Assembly: GCA_944389815.1 (NCBI GenBank) | Contig: CALXNS010000055.1 | Coordinates: forward strand, 1-33,344 | DNA length: 33,344 nucleotides | Reading direction: 5' to 3' | From: an uncultured Victivallis sp. | GTDB taxonomy: Bacteria; Verrucomicrobiota; Lentisphaeria; Victivallales; Victivallaceae | Shown here: positions 1 to 8,284 of the stretch, one piece after another | How positions within the stretch are numbered: position 1 is the stretch's first letter | Layout: every line of letters starts with the position of its first letter | Notes under the pieces: generated by a model | Told to the model about the DNA's origin: nothing | What the model saw: the letters and a program-made list of their open reading frames with translations, nothing else | The model's database searches: none | Made by a program: the position numbers and the translations under genes

Positions 1-335
1 TCGGGATCTTCGCAAAAGTAAATTCCCATCTCGGGGTTTTCGTAGCAGATGCAGCCCATTTTTTCATGGCGGGCATGGGCGGCTTCGTAATCATCGACCA
101 TGAATGCCAGATGGAATTCGTTGTCGCCAAGATTGTACGGCTCCTTGCGGTCCCGGAGCCACGTCAGTTCCAGCTGATGTGAACTGTTCCCGTCCTCCAG
201 ATAAACTATGATGAAGCTCCCGTCCTTCGCCTCGATGCGGCGCACTTCGTGCATGTCAAAGGCGTCATGGTAAAATTTAAGGCTTTTGTCAAGATCGAGC
301 ACGTTGAAGTTGTTGTGAACCATTCGGAATTTCAT
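1..335 (-). CDS. VOC/glyoxalase-family protein, C-terminus cut by window edge
   Basis: The minus strand reads open from an ATG at 335 to the left edge (111 codons), so the C-terminus is missing. The N-terminus (MKFRMVHNNFNVLDLDKSL) has the usual first beta strand of the vicinal oxygen chelate fold with His7, followed by a helix ending KFYHDAF. A second strand ends in HQLELTW and a second half-module begins NEFHLAFMVDDYEAA. This resembles lactoylglutathione lyase and related dioxygenases. His7, Glu (QLEL) and His (EFHLAF) could be metal ligands. The start is supported by GGAGGG at 342-347. Substrate cannot be assigned: it could be glyoxalase I (methylglyoxal detoxification) or another VOC enzyme. 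It is the only gene seen here at this end, so operon context is unknown. Confidence 0.8.
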   Translation of the reverse strand, partial: MKFRMVHNNFNVLDLDKSLKFYHDAFDMHEVRRIEAKDGSFIIVYLEDGNSSHQLELTWLRDRKEPYNLGDNEFHLAFMVDDYEAAHARHEKMGCICYENPEMGIYFCEDP

Positions 336-417
336 TTTCGCCCTCCAGTTATCTACTATAATATATTATGGCAACCCGAAAAAATCAATGCATTTTTACC
401 CGACCATCCGGTGTGGA

Positions 418-440
418 GGACAACTGAATTTCTGTTGTCC
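418..440 (-). terminator. Perfect 7-bp hairpin downstream of the membrane-protein gene
   Basis: GGACAAC (418-424) and GTTGTCC (434-440) form a perfect stem with a 9-nt loop, 40 bp past the stop of the gene ending at 483. No T-tract follows directly; a run of six T lies about 35 nt further along the minus strand. It may be a transcription end or only a structured spacer. Nothing else is seen in 336-482. Confidence 0.3.
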
Positions 441-482
441 GATATGTCGCTGCCATTGCCAGCCCATTCTCCGCCTTCAACG

Positions 483-1442
483 CTAATCAACCACCAGAAG
501 AAATAATCCAACCAGAATCGACAACACGGGAAAGAGTGTGGCCGGAAGAATGATGAATCGATGCAATCCATTTTTCTGCAGATAATAACGGATACCGCAA
601 CACCCCGCCCCGCAGAATGCATACGGTACGATGAGAAATGACGGCATCCGGCAATACAAAATTTCAGCATGGAAGTGATTCAACAGGAAAAATCCTCCGA
701 AAATTACCAGCATGCCAATTGCGAACAGGTGATACAGCAATAAATATCGCCTGCGTTCCGGTCGCGCGATGCGGAAAAAACAAATGGTGTTGAGAATCTG
801 CAGCCCCGCCAGCATCAGCAACGCGATTATTCCGAGCCATTCGTGCTGCGGAAATGTTTTCTTCACCCATTGGCTGAAATCATGAACTTCCTTTTGCGTG
901 TCAATTGAAATGTTTTTTGAGAAAATCATCCGCTCCTCTTCTCCGGATTCGGACGAGGAAGGAGCAAATATCTCAAGTTGGAGTTCGGCAAACGGAGCGC
1001 CTCCCATGGAACTTATTTTATTCAGGATGAATTTTTCCAGCTCTTCGCATTGCGATTGGGGAATCTCCCGGTTACAGAGAATCTTGAGCGGAATCTTTTC
1101 AGGGTACATTTTGTTCAAGTTCTCATCAGGATCTTCGATTTTTCGAATGAAGGGAAACGTCGAGAGCAGATCCGGTTCCTCGGAAAGCAGTATTTCCGCA
1201 TAGGATTGTTCTTCAGCATATTCATATATCTTTTTCGACAATCCCGCATTCAAAAGAACCAGCCGCCCTCCCAGCAGACACAGCAGACCCAACAGGATCA
1301 GGCCGAAAATCAGATCCTGCCCCGACAGGGATCTGAGAAAAACAGTGAATAATAAGACAAGGTAAATGACGCACAGGAGTCCGGCATAGAGAAGAGAGGC
1401 GTAAATATTTTCGTGCACAATGCAGCAGACCGAATCCGGCAT
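483..1442 (-). CDS. Hypothetical integral membrane protein (about six helices)
   Basis: This 319-residue protein is not recognised. Two hydrophobic helices near the N-terminus (about 15-37 and 43-65) are followed by a soluble domain of about 130 residues. That domain is acidic and contains IPLKILCNREIPQSQCEEL, and it is followed by four more helices (about 201-222, 233-254, 264-285, 293-318). It has six cysteines in or near helices but no CxxC or other catalytic motif. The start is supported by AGGAGGGGG ending nine bases before the ATG. It lies 126 bp downstream of the FAD oxidoreductase on the same strand, with no clear terminator or promoter between them, so co-transcription is possible. 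The layout (helix pair, soluble domain, helix bundle) would suit a membrane-bound sensor or transport accessory, but no function is claimed. Confidence 0.75.
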   Translation of the reverse strand: MPDSVCCIVHENIYASLLYAGLLCVIYLVLLFTVFLRSLSGQDLIFGLILLGLLCLLGGRLVLLNAGLSKKIYEYAEEQSYAEILLSEEPDLLSTFPFIRKIEDPDENLNKMYPEKIPLKILCNREIPQSQCEELEKFILNKISSMGGAPFAELQLEIFAPSSSESGEEERMIFSKNISIDTQKEVHDFSQWVKKTFPQHEWLGIIALLMLAGLQILNTICFFRIARPERRRYLLLYHLFAIGMLVIFGGFFLLNHFHAEILYCRMPSFLIVPYAFCGAGCCGIRYYLQKNGLHRFIILPATLFPVLSILVGLFLLVVD

Positions 1443-1568
1443 GTTGAACTGCCCCCTCCTTCGAGCCGGCAGAGAAGAGACTTCTTTCCGCCCTCATTGT
1501 TTTTACCGCATACGCCAGTTACGATAAAATAACATCGAAAAAGGGGGATTGCAAATGGGACAACAGGG

Positions 1569-2858
1569 TCAGCGATTCGGCGGAACCACCCCCTGGCGGA
1601 TGATTTCCTGTTGAATTATTTCAATATCGACCAGCTCCGGCAATGTCCGTTTTTTCCAGGCGACGGCGGCGGCAATTCCGACGCCGAGACCGATGTTCAA
1701 ACAAATCGGCATGACCCGGAAACTCGAGTGCGCAACATGCGTTCCGGAAATATTCCGTCCGGCCAGCAGAAGTCCCGTACCCGTTTCCGGTTGACAGCAG
1801 CGCAACGGCACGGTGTAGGTGCGATCAGGCGGAAAACCGTCGAGCACGCCGTTGTCGTCAAGACCGCAGCCGGTCACGTTGTGAATGTCGAACGGGAAAT
1901 GATTCCAGGTCGCGATCCAGTCGTCGAAAACGGTCCCTGCAAGAATCTCCTGTTCGGTCAGGGTGTGGCGCCCATGGAAATGACGGCTCTCCCGGATGCC
2001 GAATTCAGAGCCGCTCAATTGCAGGTAACAGTTTTCGAATCCGGGCATGAAGCGGCGCAGAAACATCACGATCTCCTCAATCTGACGACGGCATAACCGA
2101 ATCGCATCCGTCCGTTCGCGACCGGAGGTCGGATCGAAACCGACCGCATTGGTCATGTTGGCCGAAATCACGCCGGGAACCGAGGTGTGATGCAGAATAA
2201 GATGGCCCGCGGGCGGTGTAAGTTCCCGCCGGGCCAGTTCGGCAGCATTCCCGTGCGGGGTCTCAAACGGCACATCGAAGCAGTCGGGCAACGGATTGTC
2301 CGTGAGATTTACGCCGCCGACTTCGAATGCGAGGCTCGCACCCTGGCAGGCGTGATCCGAGTCGCGACCGAGCGTAAATTCCACTCCCGCTGCGGCGGCG
2401 AGCGCGCCGTCTCCGGTTGCATCGATCAGCAGCGGTGCGGAAATTTCGACCAATCCCTCCGGCAGGGCGGCGTAGGCGCCGGTCACGCTGTCGGAGCCGG
2501 TTTTCGCATCGACGACCGAACTGTTGTAACAATACGTGATTCCCAGTTCATCGAACCATTTTTCCAGGACGATCTTCATGCATTCGTGGTCAAGACCTCT
2601 GTCGCGTTCGACGGGCCCCGTGGAACACTGCGCACAACGAGCGTCGAGTTCCCGGCGCAACGGTGAATCCGAACCGTCCATCCAGAGCGGCAGCAGGCCG
2701 CTGCTTGCCATGCCGCCGAGTGAGATTCCGTTTTCCAGAACCAGTACCGGTGCTCCGGCCCGGGCGGCGCCGATCGCGGCGGCGCAACCGGCGACGCCGC
2801 CTCCGGCAATGAGGACGCCATCGAACTTGCGCCGGATGAATTTCTTTAAATTACTCAT
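1569..2858 (-). CDS. FAD-dependent oxidoreductase (FAD_oxidored family)
   Basis: The 429-residue soluble protein has an N-terminal Rossmann dinucleotide-binding motif GGGVAG (residues 19-24), then GAPVLVLENG, the end of the second strand that usually contacts the ADP ribose. The next segment SLGGMASSGLLP is typical of the FAD_oxidored family. The second FAD contact LLIDATGDGALAAAAGVEF and the C-terminal LLLAGRNISGTHVAHSS are also family hallmarks. Such proteins are abundant in Lentisphaerota, Planctomycetes and other polysaccharide degraders, and their substrates are mostly unknown. AGGGAG precedes the ATG by six bases. The gene is divergent from the AraC-type regulator at 2988, which suggests that regulator controls it. 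A role in sugar or uronate oxidation is a guess from lifestyle only. Confidence 0.85.
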   Translation of the reverse strand: MSNLKKFIRRKFDGVLIAGGGVAGCAAAIGAARAGAPVLVLENGISLGGMASSGLLPLWMDGSDSPLRRELDARCAQCSTGPVERDRGLDHECMKIVLEKWFDELGITYCYNSSVVDAKTGSDSVTGAYAALPEGLVEISAPLLIDATGDGALAAAAGVEFTLGRDSDHACQGASLAFEVGGVNLTDNPLPDCFDVPFETPHGNAAELARRELTPPAGHLILHHTSVPGVISANMTNAVGFDPTSGRERTDAIRLCRRQIEEIVMFLRRFMPGFENCYLQLSGSEFGIRESRHFHGRHTLTEQEILAGTVFDDWIATWNHFPFDIHNVTGCGLDDNGVLDGFPPDRTYTVPLRCCQPETGTGLLLAGRNISGTHVAHSSFRVMPICLNIGLGVGIAAAVAWKKRTLPELVDIEIIQQEIIRQGVVPPNR

Positions 2859-2987
2859 TTTCTCTCCCTGTAAAAATAGTGTTTTATAATTTTATTGTTG
2901 TTTTATTATAGCATACTGTGGTGAAAACAGCTTGATTTTTTCGAAAAAGAAACTTTATTTTTCTCAGATTGAGAGGAGGCGTTTTTC
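2859..2987. promoter_or_regulatory. Divergent promoter region between oxidoreductase and AraC gene
   Basis: On the minus strand a perfect -10 (TATAAT, 2910-2905) lies 47 bp upstream of the oxidoreductase start. It has no recognisable -35, as expected for a promoter needing an activator. On the plus strand TTGATT (2932-2937) and TATTTT (2956-2961) with an 18-bp spacer could serve the regulator. The regulator has a strong ribosome site, AGGAGG (2974-2979), eight bases before its ATG. The region is very A/T-rich. No inverted operator stands out. Confidence 0.5.
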
Positions 2988-3827
2988 ATGCAGCTTGCGC
3001 GAATTCTACAGGAATACGAGACGATGGAGTCGGTCTTCATCAGTTTTGAGGCATGTCGGAAGGATTTTTTCCGGATTCCCGGACTGGAACTGGATATGAC
3101 GCACTGTCAACATCATGCCCCGTGCTGTTTGAAGTGGAAACAGCGCGATGACAACCGCCGTTGCTGGGAGGAGAAGCAACGAATCCTGCAACGCGCCGGG
3201 CAGGAACGGGGAGCATTCTTCAACCGCTGCCGCGGCGGCGTTCGAGAATTGATTGCGCCGGTACGGGCGGGAGAGGAATTGCTCGGCGTTTTCTTTCTGG
3301 GCGGAGATGAGAGACATGGTCATATCGATGACAAACGTCTGTGCGAAATTGCCGGATTTCTGACGGAATACGTCCGGTTGCTCTGGAGCATTTCCGTTCG
3401 TGAGGGACGTGAATCCGCCGCTGCCAAACGGGAGCGCTTCTACCAGGAGCACTGCCGCAATTTCATCGAACGCCGTTATCGGGAAAATGTCGCCCTCGCC
3501 GATCTTGCCGCCGAACTTCGGGTCAACGCCAATTATTTATCCGGGGTTCTACGCCGGGCGAACAACTTCTCCTTCCGGCACATGCTTACCGAACGGCGAC
3601 TGCGCGAAGCGTGCGAATGGCTTAAATATAAACCCGGTTGTTCGATAGCCGTGATCGCATTTCAATGCGGATTTCAGGATCAGAACTATTTTTCAACCGT
3701 TTTTCGTCGACAATACGGCATTTCTCCGCGCATGTATCGTCGGATGCTGAATACTTCCGCCTCCGACGACGGCAAAACGCCGCCCTCTTCCGGCAATGGT
3801 GTTCCGGAAAACGGCGGCGTACGGTAA
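2988..3827 (+). CDS. AraC-family transcriptional regulator with PocR-like sensor domain
   Basis: This is a 279-residue cytoplasmic regulator. The N-terminal half carries a PocR-like ligand-binding module with spaced cysteines: CQHHAPCC, then CW, then FNRCRGGVRELIAPV, then ELLGVFFLGG. The C-terminal 100 residues form an AraC double helix-turn-helix. It contains ALADLAAELRVNANYLSGVL (helix-turn-helix 1) and IAVIAFQCGFQDQNYFSTVF (helix-turn-helix 2), ending with the usual FRRQYGISPRMYRR. PocR domains are known to sense small hydrocarbon derivatives such as propanediol, but the ligand here is unknown. The gene is divergent from the FAD oxidoreductase, the likely target. It converges on the kinase gene across 58 bp, where GGCG/GTAC segments at 3813-3864 could form a bulged hairpin. 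Length and motifs are complete. Confidence 0.88.
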   Translation: MQLARILQEYETMESVFISFEACRKDFFRIPGLELDMTHCQHHAPCCLKWKQRDDNRRCWEEKQRILQRAGQERGAFFNRCRGGVRELIAPVRAGEELLGVFFLGGDERHGHIDDKRLCEIAGFLTEYVRLLWSISVREGRESAAAKRERFYQEHCRNFIERRYRENVALADLAAELRVNANYLSGVLRRANNFSFRHMLTERRLREACEWLKYKPGCSIAVIAFQCGFQDQNYFSTVFRRQYGISPRMYRRMLNTSASDDGKTPPSSGNGVPENGGVR

Positions 3828-3885
3828 ATGAAGCGACGGTCGCCCAACGCGACGACGTACCGCCCTCTTCGATTACTCTGGTATT

Positions 3886-6800
3886 TTACTGCTGGGCGGC
3901 AGCCTTGAACTCCGGCATTTCGCCGTATCGTTTCTCCAGAGCCCGGCGCTGTTCCGGTGTGGCCGTTTTCAGCGTTTCACGAAAATGTTCCGTAATCATC
4001 GGCGTCCAGTGCTGCTTCCAGAATCCCTCCGGCAGAAGCTTGGCCGCCGTCGGATATTCTCCGGAGAAAAGAGCGTATTCGAAATCCGTCAGCTTCAGCT
4101 TCAACCGGGAGGCGACCCGGTTCATATACGTGCGGTAAACCGTCGGATTCGTCATCGGCAGCAGAACGAGTTCACCGTTGTCATTCCGATATGAAACCCG
4201 CCCCGGAACCGCTCGGACGACCCGAACCAGTTCGTTGTGCGGCAGCTCAATATTGAATCCGTTCTGGTCGTCGGTGACCGATTCGAGCGTCGTGAGGGCG
4301 TTGCGCAGCCGTTCCGCCTCTGCCCGGATTGTCGCCGTCGTCGACTTCAACTGTTCCGCCAACGCCTTTTCTCCCGGCGAATTATTTGCAAAATCAAGCC
4401 GGTAAGTTCCCGCCGCCGCCGCCGCCGCTTCAAGAACATCGCTCTCGCCCTGGAATACCTGTCGGAAAAATCCCCGGTAAAGCGCAGGATAATACGCCTC
4501 AACCGCCTTGCGCACTTCAGCGGTTCGCGCATCGATTACTCGTTGTTCTTCCGCCTGCTGCGCCTGAAGCTGTTCGTTCAGCTTGCGCTGTTCTTCTGCG
4601 GCTCTTGCGCGTTCCTGTTCCAAGGCTTCCCGGCGGGCGGTCTCCGCCTGCTGTTCGGCCTGTTGCCGTTTCCGGTGTTCGGTCAGCGCCGCCTCGTGCC
4701 GTTCCCGGGCGGCTTTCCGGGCCGGCGCGGCGCGATGTACCTCATCCATGCGCCCGTAGACTTCGAGCAACGGCTGCAGCGCGGTGCGTTCTTCCTGGGT
4801 GACCGGTCGCGGGAAACGTTCGAAGAAACGGTCGCCCGCAGCCAGAAATTCATCCCGCATTTCCGGGTTGTTGCGAATGATCCGGAGCGCGGCTTCCACT
4901 GCCGCGAGATATTCCGGTCGGGTTTGCGGCGGAGGTGGCGGCGGCGGAGGTTCCGCTTTCGCGGGCGCCTGAGGCTGCTGCTGTTGAGCGGCTTCTTTCT
5001 TGTTCTCCTCCGATTGTTCCTCCGCATTGTCTTCTTCGGATGCGAAGAGGGGGTTGGCGCGCGCCAAGAGGTCGTCAACCGCGGCGACCAGTTTTTCCCC
5101 ATGGGGCTTCGCCGCCTCCGGCAGCTTGTCCTTTCTGGCTAGAATGTACAATCCCCCCGTCAATCCGACGAGCAGCACCAGCAGAATGACAATGCCGGCA
5201 ACCGACTTCAGAATTTTTTTGGTCCGCGGTGACATCGGTTCCCGCGGTTTCTTCGGTTTTTTCTCCCTGCGAGGTTTCTTGCCTCCGGCATCCTCCGGCG
5301 ACTCTGCGTTTTCCTCTTCGCCCTTCAGACCGACAATTTCATCGTCTTCTTCCGGCGCTCTGGAAACCACTTTAAGCTCAAGATCTCCTGATTTCGGCGG
5401 AAGTGACGGAGATTTGGCGGAATCTTCCGTCATTTTGACTTTCTGCGCCGCCTCTTTGACGGGAGTTTCCGCCACTTTGAGTTCCGGAGCAGACGCCTGA
5501 GGCGTAGGAACCTTGGGGGTCGGCACTTTTGGGGGCGACATCTTCGGAGAATTGTCCGCGGCCCCGGGTTCCGGCGGATGCATTTTCGGGACATTCCCCG
5601 GGGCTTTGAGTGTCGGCGGCGTCGTTTGTGGAGTATTCTTATTTTCTTCAGTTTTCTCCGCGGGCGCCGCATTTGCATTGCCGGTCGGAACCGGGTTGAC
5701 CGCAGTCGGCCGTGCCATCGGCTTAATCGGCATCGACGGCATGTGTTTCAACGGCATCGACGGCTGTTGCGCCATGGGGCGCGGCGTCGGCGTCGGCGGC
5801 GTTGCGGTTTTCGGCGCCATTGTCGGACCGCTTCCCGGCCGCATCGGTTTAACCGGCATCGACGGCATGTGCTTCAACGGCATCGACGGTTGTTGCGGCG
5901 CCGCGTTTTTCCTCTTCGGAAGTTGCAACACCGGCGCGGCGTTTCCCCGGCCGCCCTTGAAATTCAAGGTGGGAACCGCACCGGTGGCTGAACGGTGATT
6001 CTGCTGAAAAAGCTCCAGAGCCTTGATCAGGGGGCCCGGCGTCTGGTAACGTGCATTGATGTCACGGGCCATCATTTTCATGATGATGGCATTGAGTTCA
6101 TCCGGCAGCTCTGGATTGATCTCCTTGGGGGGAGTGAGTTTTCCCGCGACGTGCATTTTTGCAATTTCGTCGGCGGTCGGAGCCACATAGGGGAAACGTC
6201 CGGTGACGAACTGGTAAAAAGTCGCTCCGAGACTGTAGATGTCGCTGCGGACATCGGTCGGGACGCCGGTCAACTGTTCGGGGCTGATGTATTGAGGCGT
6301 GCCCATCACTTCATCGCCGATTTCCGCGTCGGCGTCTCCGGTGCCGGCGGTTCGCGCCAGTCCCAGGTCGGCGAGTTTGGCGAAGCCGTTTGCGTCAAGC
6401 ATGATGTTGTCCGGCTTGATGTCCTGGTGAACGAGTTTCTGTTCCCGCCACGCGACATCGAGCGCGCTGGCGATCTCCTGAATGATCTTGGCCGCCCGGA
6501 GGAAGTCGAGCTTCTTTTCGCGTTTGAGAATCTGCTTGAGCGTTTCGCCGCGGATGAATTCCATCGCAAAATAGAAGATGCCGTCCTCCTCACCGACGGC
6601 ATACGCCTGAACGATATTGGGGTGGTTGATCTTGGCTGCCGCCCGCGCCTCCCGCGTCAGGCTGTCAACGTACTCCTTGTCATGCACGAAGCGATCCTGA
6701 AGTACCTTCAACGCGACCGGACGATCCAGCGACAGCTGTCGCGCCAGATAAACCTCGCCCATGCCGCCGCGGCTGATTTCCCGTTCGATCAGAAAATCTC

Positions 6801-6939
6801 CGATCACCGCGCCCGGCGATGTCGGCGTCGCCGGATAAGCGACCTTTTCGCCGCACACCGGACACGCCACCACTTTTTCTCCTTCCGGCGGCGGTGCAGC
6901 GGGAAAGGGTTTTTTACATTTCGGACAATAAATTTTCAT
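3886..6939 (-). CDS. Membrane-anchored Ser/Thr protein kinase with zinc-ribbon N-terminus
   Basis: This is a 1017-residue one-pass membrane kinase. Residues 4-30 form a zinc ribbon (C5, C8, C26, C29). The Pkn2-type kinase domain (about 47-312) has the glycine loop SRGGMG (56-61), Lys78, Glu97, HQDIKPDN (171-178), DLG (191-193) and SPE (219-221). The catalytic loop has HQD where HRD is usual, so it is a non-RD kinase, but Lys78, Asp173, Asn178 and Asp191 are present and activity is expected. Residues about 330-480 are Pro/Met/Lys-rich and contain a duplicated 19-residue segment. An acidic then basic stretch leads to one transmembrane helix (about 579-601). The outer part has an octaproline run and a long Q/E/R-rich coiled coil. 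The start has only a weak ribosome site. It follows the SurA-like gene by 48 bp. Confidence 0.9.
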   Translation of the reverse strand: MKIYCPKCKKPFPAAPPPEGEKVVACPVCGEKVAYPATPTSPGAVIGDFLIEREISRGGMGEVYLARQLSLDRPVALKVLQDRFVHDKEYVDSLTREARAAAKINHPNIVQAYAVGEEDGIFYFAMEFIRGETLKQILKREKKLDFLRAAKIIQEIASALDVAWREQKLVHQDIKPDNIMLDANGFAKLADLGLARTAGTGDADAEIGDEVMGTPQYISPEQLTGVPTDVRSDIYSLGATFYQFVTGRFPYVAPTADEIAKMHVAGKLTPPKEINPELPDELNAIIMKMMARDINARYQTPGPLIKALELFQQNHRSATGAVPTLNFKGGRGNAAPVLQLPKRKNAAPQQPSMPLKHMPSMPVKPMRPGSGPTMAPKTATPPTPTPRPMAQQPSMPLKHMPSMPIKPMARPTAVNPVPTGNANAAPAEKTEENKNTPQTTPPTLKAPGNVPKMHPPEPGAADNSPKMSPPKVPTPKVPTPQASAPELKVAETPVKEAAQKVKMTEDSAKSPSLPPKSGDLELKVVSRAPEEDDEIVGLKGEEENAESPEDAGGKKPRREKKPKKPREPMSPRTKKILKSVAGIVILLVLLVGLTGGLYILARKDKLPEAAKPHGEKLVAAVDDLLARANPLFASEEDNAEEQSEENKKEAAQQQQPQAPAKAEPPPPPPPPQTRPEYLAAVEAALRIIRNNPEMRDEFLAAGDRFFERFPRPVTQEERTALQPLLEVYGRMDEVHRAAPARKAARERHEAALTEHRKRQQAEQQAETARREALEQERARAAEEQRKLNEQLQAQQAEEQRVIDARTAEVRKAVEAYYPALYRGFFRQVFQGESDVLEAAAAAAGTYRLDFANNSPGEKALAEQLKSTTATIRAEAERLRNALTTLESVTDDQNGFNIELPHNELVRVVRAVPGRVSYRNDNGELVLLPMTNPTVYRTYMNRVASRLKLKLTDFEYALFSGEYPTAAKLLPEGFWKQHWTPMITEHFRETLKTATPEQRRALEKRYGEMPEFKAAAQQ
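5716..5897 (-). repeat. Duplicated 56-bp segment inside the kinase gene
   Basis: Positions 5716-5771 and 5842-5897 match at 52 of 56 bases. They encode two copies of QQPSMPLKHMPSMPVKPM (the second has I for V) in the cytoplasmic Pro-rich linker. The four differences are synonymous or conservative, so the repeat has been kept at protein level. It is probably a repeated docking or phosphorylation segment: Ser and Lys are spaced regularly but there is no Thr within it. Confidence 0.85.
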
Positions 6940-6971
6940 CTTCAGCTGAATACCTGCATTGACTCAATGGC

Positions 6972-6999
6972 AATATAACTTTTTTTTTTAGAAAAACAA
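6972..6999 (-). promoter_or_regulatory. Possible promoter of the kinase gene
   Basis: On the minus strand TTGTTT (6999-6994), a 16-bp spacer containing ten consecutive A, and TATATT (6977-6972) would start transcription about 26 nt before the kinase ATG. The -35 overlaps the last codons of the SurA-like gene. The -10 matches the TATATT seen before several other genes here. The -35 is weak, so the kinase may also be read through from upstream. Confidence 0.4.
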
Positions 7000-7956
7000 A
7001 CGAATTACCGCCTTTTTCCGCAGTTCTTCAACATAAGAGCGGCGGATTTTGTCGAACTCCTCCCGTTCCAGGCGTGCGCGGATTTCCGGGCCGAGTTCGG
7101 CGAAATCTGATTTTTTCTCAGGCTGACGGGCGGTTATTTGCAGAAACGAAATTCCGTCCACCGTCCGGATCGGACCGTAAATTTTGCCCACTTCCGGATT
7201 CGGCATCGCCGCCGCGAACTCCGGCCGGAGCCGCCTGCGTTCGATTTCTCCGAGCGACCCTCCGGACTCCGCCGCCGGCCCGGAGGAGTAACGGGCCGCG
7301 AATTCGGCGAAACGCTCCGGATTCTCGGCCAGCGCCGCGGCAATTTCAGCGCTGACCTTTTCCTGATCGGCGCGCTCCGGTGCGAGCAGAATCATCGCCA
7401 GCTCAAGCTTTTCCGGCGTGACGAACTCTTCCGAATGCGCCTTGTAATATTCATATACATCGCGCGGAGTGATATTCTTTTCAACATGTACCCGGCGGTA
7501 AATCATGATTTGAACGATGAGATACTCCTCGATGTCCTTGCGGATCTCCTCGAGAGACGTGCCCGCCTCCCGGGCGTAACGGATGAAATCGCCCCGCGAC
7601 CGATATCCCATCCGCTCTGCGGTATTGTCGATTTCGCTTTCCACATCGAGATCGGAGAGTTCGAAGGGATCATCCTGGTAGGCCGCGAGCAGCACCTTGC
7701 GGTCGATGAGTTCATCGACCGCCTGCCGGCGGATGTCACGAATCGCCTCGTAAAGGCGGTCCCCGGAATAAGCGGCGTAAGCTTGATACTCTTTCTGGCG
7801 GGTCATCGGCAGAATATCATTCAAACTGATCGGTTCGCCGTTGACGGAGGCGAGAATGGAGTTGATGATCGTTCCGTCCGCAGGTTTGAGCTCGTAATCG
7901 GCGGCGCCGAGCATCAACCCGAACCCGAAGAGCAGAACCGTCATTATCAATCGCAT
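6988..7956 (-). CDS. SurA-like periplasmic peptidyl-prolyl isomerase/chaperone
   Basis: This is a secreted 322-residue foldase. Residues 1-19 are a signal peptide (MRLIMTVLLFGFGLMLGAAD). Residues about 30-175 resemble the SurA N-terminal chaperone domain (ILASVNGEPISLNDI, then AVDELIDRKVLLAAY). Residues about 180-276 are a parvulin PPIC domain with GGSLGEIERRRL, FAAAMPNPEVGKIYGPIRT and DGISFLQI. A C-terminal helix completes the chaperone fold. The frame is open 63 codons further upstream, but this start is chosen because GGAGGG (7961-7966) precedes it by four bases and it begins the signal peptide. By family it should assist outer-membrane protein folding in the periplasm. It has its own promoter and a long leader. 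The kinase gene lies 48 bp downstream. Confidence 0.88.
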   Translation of the reverse strand: MRLIMTVLLFGFGLMLGAADYELKPADGTIINSILASVNGEPISLNDILPMTRQKEYQAYAAYSGDRLYEAIRDIRRQAVDELIDRKVLLAAYQDDPFELSDLDVESEIDNTAERMGYRSRGDFIRYAREAGTSLEEIRKDIEEYLIVQIMIYRRVHVEKNITPRDVYEYYKAHSEEFVTPEKLELAMILLAPERADQEKVSAEIAAALAENPERFAEFAARYSSGPAAESGGSLGEIERRRLRPEFAAAMPNPEVGKIYGPIRTVDGISFLQITARQPEKKSDFAELGPEIRARLEREEFDKIRRSYVEELRKKAVIRLFF

Positions 7957-8126
7957 ATTTCCCTCCAATTTCTCTCTCTCAAAACTGCGCCGCCGCAGAG
8001 GATTCCCCGGAATCCTGCCGTCGAGCTGCGGCCACCGGGTTGTCGGGATTCGATTCTTCAGGATCCGGCGCCGCCGCGGACTATTTCGCATAGAGAAAAA
8101 ATACATCGGCAAAACAACTTCGTCAA
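7957..8126 (-). promoter_or_regulatory. Promoter and structured 135-nt leader of the SurA-like gene
   Basis: On the minus strand TTGACG (8126-8121), a 17-bp spacer and TATTTT (8103-8098) form a good sigma-70 promoter with a start near 8091. The leader contains GCCGCAG (7992-7998) pairing with CTGCGGC (8026-8032). Enclosed by that stem is a self-complementary hairpin AGGATTCC/GGAATCCT (7999-8006 with 8009-8016). The rest of 7957-8284 holds no gene that I can support. Its only other feature is the 11-bp repeat array. Confidence 0.65.
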
Positions 8127-8243
8127 GCAGCCCGACGGGATTCACGCCAAGAAATCGGCGAATTTATTGCCGACAACCGGCCGGCTGCCGGATTCCCGCT
8201 CCCGCCCCGATGATCCGTCCCGGCGTCCTTGTCCGCGGGAAAA

Positions 8244-8276
8244 TGACGGGAAAATGACGGGAAAATGACGGAAAAA
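8244..8276 (+). repeat. Intergenic array of 11-bp repeats, copy 1 (Pho-box-like)
   Basis: Three adjoining units, TGACGGGAAAA, TGACGGGAAAA and TGACGGAAAAA, repeat with exactly 11-bp period, flanked by degenerate partial units. Read on the minus strand the core is CCGTCAT with four-base T-rich spacers. It lies five to ten bases past the stop of the decayed permease and about 120 bp upstream of the SurA-like promoter. The same repeat recurs at 16244-16287 and, inverted, at 27847-27901. Confidence 0.85.
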
Positions 8277-8284
8277 GACGCCGT

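Noticed and set aside
3828..3885. Bidirectional terminator between the AraC and kinase genes
   Set aside because: Only a bulged GGCG/GTAC stem and a 5-bp inner hairpin can be drawn, with no T-tract on either strand; evidence is too weak for a separate entry.
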